From Russula earlei (lineage: Eukaryota; Basidiomycota; Agaricomycetes; Russulales; Russulaceae): a DNA stretch of 64,000 nt. This document shows, piece after piece, positions 36,481 to 47,833 of the stretch. The position numbers and the translations under genes were made by a program. Under the pieces are notes generated by a model, which was not told the DNA's origin, did no database searches, and saw nothing but the letters and a program-made list of their open reading frames with translations. The DNA lies in assembly GCA_025769875.1 (NCBI GenBank), contig JAGFNK010000026.1, positions 186,001 to 250,000 on the forward strand, read 5' to 3'. Within the stretch, counting starts at the first letter, position 1. Every line of letters starts with the position of its first letter.

Positions 36481-36722
36481 CTTCAGTCCTTGGAGGTGAC
36501 CAAAGCATGCTTCAAACCATCAGAGGATGCTTGACCTGGGGGAAGGCCCGCGAGTCCCAAACTGTCCCGTCCCCAATGCTCACGAGCACTACTTTCAACT
36601 TTTATGTATGTCCCCTCATTAATATAGGTGCAATGATGACTTGACAACTCGATGCAACATAGGCTCATCAACGTCACACACAGCATGTAAATACTTGGCC
36701 AACTCACCCGAGTCCTTAGTTA
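36481..36722. repeat. 3' flank shared with the second NLR locus (copy A)
   Basis: The sequence just downstream of the first NLR stop codon resembles the one downstream of the second NLR (about 56,660-57,150). Shared blocks include GAGTCCCAAACTGTCCC, CCCAATGCTCAC, TGTCCCCTCATTAAT and CTTGGCCAACTCACC (CTCGGCCAACTCACC in the other). Order is kept, with short indels and a larger insertion in the second copy. This indicates that the duplication creating the pair included the 3' flank. Confidence 0.75.
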
Positions 36723-39700
36723 TCAACCCCTATGATCGTCTGCTCCATGCGCTAACAGGAACTCCATTATATCATGGTGTGGTTCATCTTCGGATGCATG
36801 CTGGAATGGTGTGCGACAGTTGTTGTCCCGGGCATGGATATCGGCACTGTACTGAAGCAGCAACCGTACAACGTCAAGCTTTCCCCATCTTGATGCCAGA
36901 TGCAATGCCGTCGCGTTATCTTTGTCCTTAGCATTCGGATCTGCGTTGTGCTCGAGAAGCATCTGAGCAATATCCACATTTCCATTTCGCGACGCCAAAT
37001 GCAATGCCGTCCAGTTGTCTCTGGTCTGAGCGTTCGGATTTGCGCCATGCTCGAGAAGCACCCGAGCGATATCGATATGTCGATTTCGTGATGCCCAATG
37101 CAATGCTGTCCAGTTATCTCTGGCTTGGGCGTTCGAACATGCGCCATGCTCGAGAAGTACCCGAGCAATATCCACATGTCCGTTTTTCGATGCCGAATGC
37201 AATGCCGTCCAGTAATCTTTGGCCTGGGCATTCGGGTCTGCGCCATGCTCGAGAAGCACCCGAGCAATATCCACGTGTCCGTGTCGCGATGCCCAATGCA
37301 ATGCCGTCCAGTTATCTTTGTCCTGGGCCTTCGGATCTGCACCATGCATGAGAAGTACTTGAGTGATATCCACATGTCCATTTTTCGATGCTGTATGCAA
37401 CGCCGTCCGGTTATCTTGGGCCTGGGCGTTCGGATTTGCGCCATGCTCGAGAAGCACCCGAGCGATATCGATATGTCGATTTCGTGATGCCCAATGCAAT
37501 GCTGTCCAGTTATCTCTGGCTTGGGCATTCGAACGTGCGCCATGCTCGAGAAGTACCCGAGCAATATCCACATGTCCGTTTTTCGATGCCGAATGCAATG
37601 CCGTCCAGTAATCTTTGGCCTGGGCATTCGGGTCTGCGCCATGCTCGAGAAGCACCCGAGCAATATCCATGTGTCCGTGTCGCGATGCCCAATGCAATGC
37701 CGTCCAGTTATTTTTGTCCTGGGCCTTCGGATCTGCACCATACTCGAGAAGGACCAAGGTAACTTCCAAATGCCCCTTTCGGCATGCAACGAGCAGGGGA
37801 GTATTTCCAACCGAGTCGCACACGTTTACGTCCTCGGAACGGTCGACGATCAAGAACTTGACCATGTCATGCAGCCCACAACACGCTGCATACTGTAACG
37901 CTGCTTTGGCCTGTGAGGGGCATGCAGAGTGTTTACGCCTGCCGTCTACTGGATCGTATATCCAGACCCAGGTTGACATATGGTGCTTTCTCGTATCGAA
38001 CAGACGTCTCATCTCAGCTTGGATCGTCGCCGACACCCCCTCGAAGCGAGCATGGCCATCCCAGTACTCGGCAGCATAATCCGCGAGGGGGAACTTCTCT
38101 AGACTGTCCTTCGTGACATCTTCATCAAGGTGTAGTAGAAGACTGAGACAAGCCTGCGCAACAACGGTGTGAGAGGGTCGCATAGAAATATGAAAACGGG
38201 AGATCTGGTCCTTTGATTTGGCAAGCCGCGACGACATCAGGTATTCTTTGACCGAGAAATGCGAAAATTGGATCACTCTTGATCCGTCCATGTCAACTAT
38301 GCAAAGCAAACTAGAGCATGTGGATAGTATCGTGTACGCTGGGTCGTTTGGCTGCCAGTCGGCCATAAATGTAGGGGTTGATCCCGTGTCGAAATCGAAG
38401 GCCAGAAACTCTGCGAGTTCCTTGACACGGAGCGGCCGGGATGCTGCTGCAACGCACTGGAAGAGTCGGTGCGCATATTCCCAACTTTGCTCATCGAATT
38501 CCATCAATGTGCGTGCGTATGTCTCGTCGAGAGTCCTTGGTAACTCATCGAGGGCACGCCGTATACGCCCTGGTATGCAGGAACGGAGGTAGACGAGCTG
38601 ACAGAAAACCCAGCGAAACCTAATTGCAGATATGAGCAAACCTAAGAACGAACAGTAGTAGTGATTACTCACATTCCATCAGCTTTTTTCGTAATCACAT
38701 CAATCACCAATTCCCTATCCTTCGCTTTCCATCTTTGGAACACACGATCCGTGTCAATGATAGACTTGATATATTCTGCAATATCACGAATTTGCCCTTC
38801 CTCGGAATGTAGAGTAACAGAATGGGAAGATAAGCATTCGAGGGCAAGTTTGATGTCAGCCTCAGGCCGGCTCGTAACACAAATCCGCAGATTCGTAACC
38901 TGTAATTTGACAAGATCTTCCACTAGTTTCAAGACTTTGTCACGAGATGGCAAACCGGCCGACTCTGAGCACTCGTCCAGGGCATCGATGATGATGTATG
39001 AAGTAGCTTGTCCCGGAATATTGACCGTGTCTTTGAGGCATTGTACAAGCTCAGCTTCGCTGACATATTCCTCACCGCAACCATGAGTCTCGAAGAATTC
39101 AGAAAGGATGGCATAACAGGCATCAGACTGATCACAAAGCTGGACCAAGAGAGATGACACCAAAGTGCGCAGGTCCTTCTTCTGGTCCTCCCTAAAATCG
39201 CAATAAAAGAAAGCTAATGATCCTTGTCCACGTTCACGCATTTCAAGGATATCTGCGATGATTGCAGAACTGGCCCATGGTCTATTATCAGTGTCTGCAA
39301 AGGAAATGCGGGAGATGGAAGTACCAAAGAATAGTCTTTCCGGCGCCCGCTAAAGAGGGAAGAGTCATTGATCGTGAGGGGTATGGTTACAAAGCACGAA
39401 CGTTTCCCATGAATCCACAAAAGAGAGCTGGGACCAGATGTTTTCCATTTTGCGTACCTGTCACCTTGGATCCACCAGGTCGAGGTTCCGTCATGCTTAG
39501 ATTCACAAGCGAGTTTGTGGTTTTTCGAGGGATCTGGAGGGGAAAGCCATTTGTGAATGTCCTGACGGAGCTTGTCGCCTGTGAAGCCGTCTGAGTGTCC
39601 CGCATAGACCATGCGAATATTTTAAATGGGAAACAACTCACGTTCTGACTTGGTCACTAGACGATAAACAACCTGGAGAGTCTGTGCTGCGGTAGTTCGA

Positions 39701-40479
39701 CCCTCATCTTGAGTGAGCCTATCCAGCCTCTGTAGCGCTCCCTCGATCTCATTTGCTCCCCGAAGTTTATCTAAATATTTCTCTGCATTGTGTTCAGTCA
39801 CCCACGACAATCAGCAAGGGAAGGAGGACTTACTAAATCGCCCTTGTTTGACCTGCTTGGTCGCTAGAGCGAGAGCGGAGAGAAGCTCTGCCATTATCTT
39901 CACAAGGATGTCGCCCAATGCTGCTGCGTCGTCAGGAGGGATTCTTGTATATATCTCGAGTCTACCGAGAAAGTTCTCGAAGGACTCGAGCAGGTCGAGG
40001 AGTGAATCGTAACATGCAGTAACATCCTTGACCGCCTGAAGCAGTCTAATATTACAGGTATATAGCTATAGGAGAGGAAAATGGGACATACACCGAGCAA
40101 GATACCGATCCCAGCGAAAACTGCCTTTGCAACCGGGACAGGCTACGGAATGGGCGTCAGGGACAAGAGTTCCAATGGCCATCTACAGACGTACTGTACC
40201 AATAACCTCACGAAGTACGGTGCTCGTAGAAAGCGTGTGCAGGACCTGGACGAAACACTTGACCGATTTCATGATCCTTCCATCGTCTCTTCGATATTGA
40301 CTGAAGGAACGTGCCTGCCTTTGAAGAACGGCGGTAATGGAATCCACAGAGTCGCACTTTTCGAGTTCCTTGGCAAGCGGATGGTCATCCAGCTTCGTCC
40401 TCGTCTTCTTTTCGTAGTCTTGCAAGGCAGCGTTGAAGAGCGACTGGAACGACGAGGAGGATTGTGATGGGTGACTCAT
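36723..40479 (-). CDS. NLR-like STAND protein: Goodbye - NACHT - 11 ankyrin repeats (intact)
   Basis: Fungal NLR-type receptor. From ATG 40,479 the N-terminal domain (FQSLFNAALQDYEKKTRTKL; LAKELEKCDSVDSITAVLQR; AVFAGIGILLG; LLDLLESFENFLGRLEIYTR) matches the 'Goodbye' domain known from fungal STAND proteins. After a linker comes the NACHT NTPase: P-loop LLWIHGKPGAGKTILCSAII (assembled across two introns, about 39,330-39,400), SLAFFYCDFREDQKKDLRTL, Walker B SYIIIDALDEC and sensor RICVTSRPEADIK. A winged-helix region follows (IQFSHFSVKEYLMSSRL). Eleven 33-residue ankyrin repeats run from about 37,830 to 36,740. All exon joins keep frame. Regulation is not visible. By analogy with described fungal NLRs a role in non-self recognition or cell-death control is likely, but this is inference. 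Confidence 0.92.
36740..37830 (-). repeat. 11 x 99-bp ankyrin array with a 396-bp higher-order duplication
   Basis: Eleven tandem 99-bp units each encode one ankyrin repeat (consensus core WTALHWASRNGHVDIARVLL then EHGADPNAQ). A block of four units is duplicated: equivalent positions recur exactly 396 bp apart (for example 37,101 and 37,497), with the same unit variants in order (RHGH, SASKNGH, RNRH). This points to a recent block duplication, not only unit-by-unit divergence. Confidence 0.9.
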
Positions 40480-41379
40480 ATCACTGGTATGCAAAAATTG
40501 GTTGATTGCGAAGATAATCGGGAGACGGTAGTAGGGGTTGCATGAGGGCAGGCGCGGTGCCTCATGTATTGAGTTTCGATAGCCGCCGAGCGCCTCAGGG
40601 AGAGTGCGGAAACAGAGGAGAGGAGAGCAAACGAGAATCACTACCCTATGTCCGTGAACTACAGATGAATGGAAATCACAGGCATTGATTTCACCAAGTC
40701 AGGTTGTCCAGCAGCGCATACATTCTAAAAGATTTAATTGTCACTGAACTGCTCATCCATGCTAACCCAGACCACGACACAACCACAGGCAGCTGTGCTC
40801 GTTGGCAAAACGTCTGCCGTAACAATTTCCTGGTGGACAAGAGCTCTTTCTCCCTCGTCTCTTTCCCCAGACTTAGACCCCGGTCACACATACACCGAGC
40901 TGAGAGCACCAAACTTTTGCGGGCCTGTCTTCGGACGATGCAAGTTAATGCTTGAAGCTGCGGCTAGTGTTGTCGTGCTACGCAGTATTACGAACGTTCG
41001 GCTCACTTCATCCAAGTTTTCCCTTTGAAAATGTACATTGATCCAAGATATTGTGTGCGGTATCAGTTTCAGATCAAGAATCAAAAATGTCTCAAATATC
41101 TGACTCGAATTCGACTCCTAGAAACCGCGCGGAATGCCAAACGCGCGTGCTAAACCTCCCCAAGAAAAACATCCACCAATCCGTAGCAAGCGCGACGACA
41201 AATCGCCCAAGTCAGAAGGTGTTTCTGCCATCGCGCGCGCTGTCCAGAGCGCTCCAGATTGTACAAAAGTTCCTTATGATTATCTCAAGACTCATTTCTT
41301 CAAAACAAATTAACATAGTGTAAAGTGTAGTGTGTTATTTCGATCCCCCAACACCTTGCGTGCGATTACCTTCCTATCC
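40480..41379. other. Promoter of the NLR gene and spacer; nothing further seen
   Basis: About 900 bp between the NLR start codon (minus) and the stop codon of the small secreted protein gene (minus). It should contain the NLR promoter. The open frames here have no recognisable content. Confidence 0.45.
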
Positions 41380-41732
41380 TTATCGACGGGACATCGGTCC
41401 GGTGAGTCCCGATCTCGTAATATCATCGCTGTCAACACCGAACCGCTCCGATGACCTGTTTGGCGGGGACGCGGAGTAGTTCTTCTTCGATGGATGCGGC
41501 TTCCGCTTGTTTGCTTGGCCCTTCTTCTGTAGCGTGTTAAAGTGACGCATCCCGGAAATGAAATTCCCCCTTGTGTGCAGTACTGGATCCGGGCTTCTTA
41601 CTTCTGCGAGGTCAAGTCAACTTCATTGGAAGAAAGAGAACTCGAAGTAGTGGGCGTACCTAAAGGAAGCGTGAACGATGGAGCGATGCCAACGGCCAGG
41701 CAGAATATGACAAAAACGGAGAACGTGCGCAT
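41380..41732 (-). CDS. Small secreted protein, 98 aa, two exons
   Basis: Unrecognised, but structurally convincing. Exon 1 (41,732-41,660) encodes a signal peptide, MRTFSVFVIFCLAVGIAPSF then TLPL. A 56-bp GT-AG intron (41,604-41,659) with a CTTGAC branch site joins in phase to exon 2 (41,603-41,380). The exons total 297 nt, exactly 99 codons with TAA. The mature part has no Cys and is rich in Lys, Arg, Ser and Pro (GQANKRKPHPSKKNYSASPP), with dibasic sites (KK, KR) that Kex2-like proteases could cut, and it ends TRSGLTGPMSRR. A 177-residue open frame on the opposite strand (41,542-42,075) is probably its shadow. Function unknown; candidate effector or processed peptide. Confidence 0.6.
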
Positions 41733-42959
41733 TGTCACTTATGAGTGGGATTGTAGATTATTGGGTGTACGTCGTCCAAGTCTGAACAAGACGTGGCGTA
41801 TAAAATGTAGAAAGATTGTCGGTAACCAGCACCGGCGAGTATGGAATGGATGGGAGCACAGCTGGAGAGAATTGGAACCGCAGCCATTGGCTTTATCCTG
41901 TCGTCAGTCCCCCTCCTCTGTCCGCATCCGCGAATTCCGGATCAGGATGATGTCGAAAATTTGGGAAGGGCGTGATAGCCTAGCCGATGATAATGATGTA
42001 ATTTCACTGCCATGTTGTTCATCACACGCACCTCCATTCCATATCTCACAAACCCCACTGAAATGTATTACCTAGATTAGACAACCAAAGTGTACTATCT
42101 AGGTATGAGTCCACAGCACATACATAGGATAACTAAACGGACGTACCTCAGTGACTCGCGCGGGTAAGCGATCACTGAGGGGAACTATGTAAACTATCTA
42201 CTGGCTTAAGTAGCTTATTGGTGCGGGCTATGCGAGCCCACGATCTAATGTACGAAATGATGATCGAACAGTTGATCATCGACACTATCTATGAGACGAC
42301 ATGTAAGGTAAATGTAACTAAGTAACATAGGATCATATCATTGCTGTAAATATATCATAATCAGGGCGATCCCTCAGTCGCCTACTGCATGCACGCGATT
42401 GGCATCAATCGTCTGCAGTCGATGTCACTCGCGCGTGCATTTTATTTGGGTGATCACGACAATGGTCCTAGTTCGCGACATTGAAATTTTGCACAATGTT
42501 GTGACACGCAAATCCGGGCTGTTGGACTTTGTCAGCAGAGCAGTGTTCGAACATCCAATTATTTAATGATAAGAATAAATTACTTGATAACAGAAGTTGT
42601 CATACTCGAATTTGAAATTGTGCCCCGCCACATCCCGCTCCCTCGCACCTCCGCCATCCCAGCAGCAGACATTGCGCCCTTGCGATCGCGACGGGGATGC
42701 CCTCCCAACAAATCGACACATGAAGGTCGAATGGCCCCGCCCAATGCCACCCCCTCGCCACCTCCATCACACCAGCACACGCCACGCGATCGCAATTGCC
42801 TTTGAATGCACCACTGTTTACCTTAGAATGTGACTTTATGTCTGTGTTTGAAAACAATTGCGGAGTTGATGGGAATTGCCTTGAGGAGCCAAGTTGGTGG
42901 GCGCTTGCCTTTTCTGGTGCGTGACAAAAGGTGATGCGAAAAGACGTCAACTGAGGCTG
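41733..42959. other. AT-rich spacer with two inverted repeats
   Basis: From about 42,060 to 42,600 the sequence is AT-rich and stop-rich in all frames. It contains a perfect 8-bp inverted repeat with 17-bp loop at 42,147-42,179 (CTCAGTGA ... TCACTGAG). A 9-bp inverted repeat lies at 42,389-42,397 / 42,432-42,440 (ATGCACGCG ... CGCGTGCAT). No transposase or tRNA is seen. The right end must hold the promoter of the tyrosyl-tRNA synthetase. Confidence 0.5.
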
Positions 42960-44728
42960 ATGTTTCTGTTGTGTCGCGCTACAGCGAAACTATATGCGCA
43001 TCTCTCTCAACGTGGTTTGGCGACCCAGGCAGGGCTCCTGGGGGAGCTGACCTCCCGGGGTTTTATTTCCCAAGTTACAAAGTGGGTTGTCGAAGTCTAT
43101 GGCCGAAACCGTCCATTCATACTGCGTTGATTCCAGACCTGAGCAGCTCCAGTGTTTCCTCCAGGATCAAAGCCGAGTTGTATACTCTGGCATAGATCCA
43201 ACGTCCGGCTCATTACATGTTGGCCACATTCTACCAATGATGTGTCTTGTCCATTTCCAGCTTCACGGTCACCAAGTCATCCCTCTCGTAAGCAAACATA
43301 ACTACCCTCAGATCCGTCATCACGACTGTATAGATAGGAGGTGCTACGGCTTTGATTGGAGATCCCTCAGGAAGATCCACGGAGCGGCCTCATATGGGTG
43401 AGGCCACGACCCACAACAACATGCTCGAATTATCAGCTGCCGTAGAGAAATTCTTCGAAAGCTCTCGCGACTATGTGAGCAAGCGGATACCGTCGGTGGA
43501 CGCTTCATATGCACCTCCACTCGTCATGAACAATATTGAATGGTTCAAGAGTTTGGGTGTGTTGGAGTTCATGCGCGTCGCTGGGACATCCGCAAGAGTC
43601 AATAGCATGATTTCTCGAGAAAGGCAGGTACAGTCGTCGACCAGTGTTGTTTTTTATATGCCTTACTCACACTTGCACTTGTACAGCGTTCAGTCTCGGT
43701 TGAACTCGCAACAAGGTATATCATTTTCTGAGTTTTCATATCAACTCCTCCAAGCCTACGATTTCCTTGTCTTACACGAGAAGACCGAATGCTCCATCCA
43801 AATCGGTGGTTCAGATCAGTGGGGTAACATCATCGCCGGACTCGAACTCATTGGCCGTACGTGCGGAACGTTGGACCGAGCTGCCGGTAATCTAGACCGA
43901 GCCTACGGTATCACCACACCTCTTCTTACAACTTCGAGCGGCGTAAAATTTGGCAAAAGTGCAGGCAACGCCATCTGGCTGAATGAAAATCTGACAACCG
44001 TGTTCGACTTTTACCAGGTGAGCGTTATTGGATACGATGTGTCCCTTTGATTGTTGCGACAGCCGCCGCAGTTCTTCATGAAAACAGCTGATGACGACGT
44101 TGGCCGCTATCTGAAATTGTTCACACTGCTACCCTTGGAACAGGATAAGACGAGTTATTGAGGACCATAATGTGAGTGATCCGTAAGACGCGACCTGCTT
44201 TTCCAATGGCAACTACATAGAAAAGACCAGAAGAACGCATTGCTCAAACTCTTCTGGCTAACGAAGTCACGGAGCTTGTACACACAGGTAATTCCGCAAA
44301 GATCAGAAATTTCCTCGATTGAACCTTTCTCAGCGGAGGGTGTCAAGCGTGCGAAAATGATTACCAGAGTGCTTTTTGGCACGGATGTATCCGTATTGAA
44401 TGCTGAAGATGTTTTGGGTGCCCTTGCGGGTGATCGGCGGCTTTTCACCATTTCCGCTGATGAGATGTTTGGGACGACTGTCATGAGGCTGACCGTAAGT
44501 CATGGGGTCACCAGAAGTGCTAGTACGTCGCCAAAATACTTGGAGCTGTTCATCCGCTTATCTTTCGTAGGTGCCGCAAAATCCCTGGTAGCAATGCGTG
44601 GGTTGTATCTGAACGGCCGGACTGTCGATGGGGAAAGGCGGGTTCAACCGGGAGACTTGATCGATGGACGCTTGATTATTGTCCGAGCTGGGAAGGATAA
44701 ACACGCGGTCTTCTCGCTGCGAGCTTAA
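42960..44728 (+). CDS. MSY1: Mitochondrial tyrosyl-tRNA synthetase
   Basis: Class Ic synthetase of the bacterial/mitochondrial type. From ATG 42,960 the product begins with a targeting-like region (MFLLCRATAKLYAHLSQRGL) and then LLGELTSRGFISQVTK. The catalytic core shows VVYSGIDPTSGSLHVGHILP (HIGH motif LHVGH), ATALIGDPSGRSTERP, ISFSEFSYQLLQAYDFLVLH, IQIGGSDQWGNIIAGLELI and the KMSKS-equivalent SSGVKFGKSAGNAIWL. The C-terminus is an S4-like RNA-binding domain (SLVAMRGLYLNGRTVDGERR; PGDLIDGRLIIVRAGKDKHA). Introns at about 43,081-43,136 and 43,290-43,334, one ending at about 43,693, and others keep frame. Stop TAA 44,726-44,728. Confidence 0.95.
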
Positions 44729-45013
44729 CGTCACGTCGTATTGAGTACATTCCACTTCGCCGAAGTGCGGCGTGCGCAACGCCGCCTAGAGACGTCTGGG
44801 GGTTCTCAGTTGTTCTCGAAAGTATATCTAATTTCCGTCGTTGACTCTATCACGGGGACTGTATAACGCATTTCGCCGTGGGGACGGGTGATGTACGCCC
44901 TGACGTGGCTGCTACAGCACTCCCGCGGCGACTCGACCGTCAAGCTGCGCGCGTCACAGTCACTGCCACGTCTGATCCAGTTTCCTCGTCCCTTTTCCTC
45001 TTATTCTCCACAC

Positions 45014-47833
45014 ATGTTGTCGGCGAGCCACTTTCTTCGTGGCGCCGTACTGGCCGCACTCGTCGCGTCATCGTCTCTTGTCCACGCTTTCTATCTTCCT
45101 GGCGCTGCGCCTCATGATTATAGAGTGGGAGAACGGGTTGACCTTTTCGTCAATGCATTGACTCCAATGCTTTCCGGTTCGGATGATGCCAAGTTGGTGA
45201 GTACAATGTTTGCCTTTCAGACCGTTGTTACCTGATGTCCGGGTGATTCTGGCAGAGGTCGCTAATCAATTGTATGGATCTCGCAACCCCTCCCCCACTC
45301 GCAGAAGGATAGTCTAATGTGATCGTGTACAGATGACTACTACCATCCAAGTTTCCGCTTCTGTGAACCGGAGAGCGGTCCTCACAAACAGCCCGAGTCC
45401 CTAGGCTCCATCCTCTTTGGTGATCGCATATTTAATTCCCCATATGATGTACGAGCCTCTCGCAACGTGTTCATCGCGTAGTGTCTCATCCCTCTTTTCA
45501 GATTCGCATGTTGGAGGAAAACGCGACGTGCAAGTCTCTCTGCGTGTCTTCCATCCCTTCTGAAGACGCCAAGTTTATCAATGACCGCATACGCGAGGAT
45601 TACGCGCTGAACTGGCTTATTGACGGCCTTCCTGCGGCAGAGATGAAGATCGACATAAAGTCGGGAGACATGTTCTTCGATATGGGGTTCAATCTTGGGA
45701 ATGACGATGGTCCCAATGTGGATCAGCCTGCGTTGAATAACCACTATGATATCGTTTTGAGGTGCGATTCCTGCCAGACGTCGTAAGCCGTTCACGATGT
45801 GAATGAAATCCAGATATCACTCTCCCACTCCGTGGGAAGAACCGTATAGTCGGCGTCCTTGTGTGGCCCTCGAGGTACTGGCCAAATCCTTACCCATTGG
45901 CACGTACCTTAACATTTGTCTCCTTTAGTCGGGGTGGCACCCAAGACGGTGTCTTGGATTGTGATACCAAGGTACCACCTTTGATTTTGAGCGAGACTGA
46001 AGAGAACCGAGTTCGGTATTCCTATCGCGTTATGTGGAATGTAAGGTCTCTTTCTTTCCTTTCACGAGCAATTCTGATCATCTCAACACAAAGGAATCCT
46101 CTACTCCATGGGTAAGCTCCTCTTCCTCACGCCATCTTTTGTCGGGCGATTTGTCAATTCGTCAACAGGCAACTCGATGGGACAACTACCTTCACATATT
46201 TGACCCACGGATCCATTGGTTTAGTCTGATCAACTCCCTCGTGATCGTTGTATTCCTCTGCGCCATGGTTTCGATGATCCTCTACCGTAGCGTCTCTCGA
46301 GATGTACGACCATTCATTGCCTGCATCTCATCCGCTTTGACGCGAATATTTCACAGATTTCTCGTTATAATGCCATTGATCTCAGCGTTCGTACATCCCC
46401 AAGTCAGTTTAGTCATCTGTGGTGCTAATCCAGTATCACAGGAAGACGTCCAGGAGGATTGGGGCTGGAAACTTGTCCATGGCGAAGTATTCCGAACTCC
46501 AAACTATCCCTTGGCGCTCTCGGCCCTCGTGGGAAATGGCGCTCAGCTATGTTCTATGGTTGGAGTCACGTTAGGTGTGTCCAGACGTCCATGCCATCTA
46601 CATATGATGCTAAGCCGGGGCAACTCAGTCTTCGCTTTGCTGGGCTTCCTTTCCCCGTCGAACCGAGGTTCTCTTGCCACAGTTATGATGATTTGTTGGA
46701 CTTTCTTCGGCAGGTTCGTTCCAGTTTGGTGCCTGACGTGGTACACAAAGCTCATTGCGGCATGCAGTATCGGAGGCTACATTTCGAGCAGGGTCTATGC
46801 ATCTCTCGGAGGTACCGAACGTAGGAAGAATGCCTTTGTCACCGCAACGGTACTCCCTACGTACGTTTGACACATATTCGCGAAGCTATAACTTACTTTT
46901 GGCAGGTTTATCTTCTCCATCGTGTTTCTCCTCAACTTGTTCTTAATTGCGGCGAGCTCTTCCGGGGCCGTTCCATTTGGTGGGTCCTACGTCAATACCT
47001 CCTGTCACTGAATGTATTCGTCTCTCAGGCACGCTGCTCCTCATTATGCTTCTTTGGTTTGGCGTCTCTGCGCCGTTGTCCGCAATTGGCGCGTATTATG
47101 GATCTAGGCGCGGGGTACGAACTTATATACTTTTCAACTGGTTTATCTTTTCTTTATGCGTTGCGCAAGGCGATTTCTCACCCTGTCAGAGTGAATGCCA
47201 TCCCTCGTCAAATCCCGCCTCCGCCAAAATATCTACGACCATGGGTATGTCATCATCTCAGGGATTGTTATAAGTTGTGTTGATTGAGATTAAAAGTCCA
47301 CTGCTTTACTTGGAGGCATTCTCCCGTTCGGCGCCGCATTCGTGGAACTGTATTTCGTGTTATCGAGCTTGTTCGCATCAAGAGCCTATTATGCCTTTGG
47401 TTTCCTGGCCCTGACGGCAGCTGTCGTCGGCCTGACGACTGCCACGGTCACGATCTTGTTCACATACTTCATTCTCTGCGCAGAAGAATATCGGTGCGTC
47501 CACCTTCCGTCGATTCGCTTTGACCTCGTTACCCACATTTTGTCGCTAGGTGGCACTGGCGGGCGTTCCTTACCGGCGGTGGAAGCGCATTCTGGTTGCT
47601 TGCTTACGGGGTGTTCTACTGGGTGTCACGCCTTTCGCTTGACTCGTATTCCAGTGTTGCTCTGTACCTAGGGTACCTCTTCCTCTTGGCTATCCTCGAT
47701 TTCTTCGTTACAGGTCAGTCATCTGGTTCGCTTTACTCTTTCAATGACCTAATCCCATCACACAGGTACTATTGGATTCTTGGCTACGTACTGGGCAATA
47801 CGGAAGCTGTACGGTTCTATCAGGGTCGACTGA
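45014..47833 (+). CDS. TM9-family (EMP70/nonaspanin) endomembrane protein
   Basis: Nine-span protein of Golgi and endosomes, involved in membrane protein sorting. The signal peptide (MLSASHFLRGAVLAALVASS then SLVHAFYLPG) leads to the lumenal domain (VGERVDLFVNALTP; DYYHPSFRFCEPESGPHKQP; GSILFGDRIFNSPYDIRMLE). A membrane region with many spans follows (LINSLVIVVFLCAMVSMILY; EDVQEDWGWKLVHGEVFRTP; YFILCAEEYRC). The last exon (from about 47,766) encodes GTIGFLATYWAIRKLYGSIR then VD and stops at 47,831-47,833. The family usually ends in K-x-D/E, a COPI-binding signal; here the end is R-V-D. About a dozen short introns are present, some of which I placed only roughly. Confidence 0.92.

Larger units (their letters stand above)
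34742..36722. other. 2-kb accessory spacer with a possible small secreted peptide gene and remnants
   Basis: Between the lysine gene and the first NLR gene I see one candidate small gene (35,473 onward, listed separately) and some short open frames. At 36,315-36,478 the + strand encodes a possible zinc-knuckle-like stretch (PTRCLKCGVNGHSVAQQC) with a short continuation. A diverged relative lies at about 56,510-56,590 downstream of the second NLR. These look like remnants of a sequence shared by both NLR 3' flanks. Confidence 0.4.

Noticed and set aside
36900..37900. Long + strand open frames opposite the first ankyrin array (up to 154 aa)
   Set aside because: They are shadows created by the 99-bp periodicity; the repeat unit lacks stops in several frames. 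They contain only the reverse reading of ankyrin codons.
41542..42075. 177-aa + strand open frame
   Set aside because: It overlaps the better supported two-exon secreted-protein gene on the minus strand, has no recognisable motif and no leader features.
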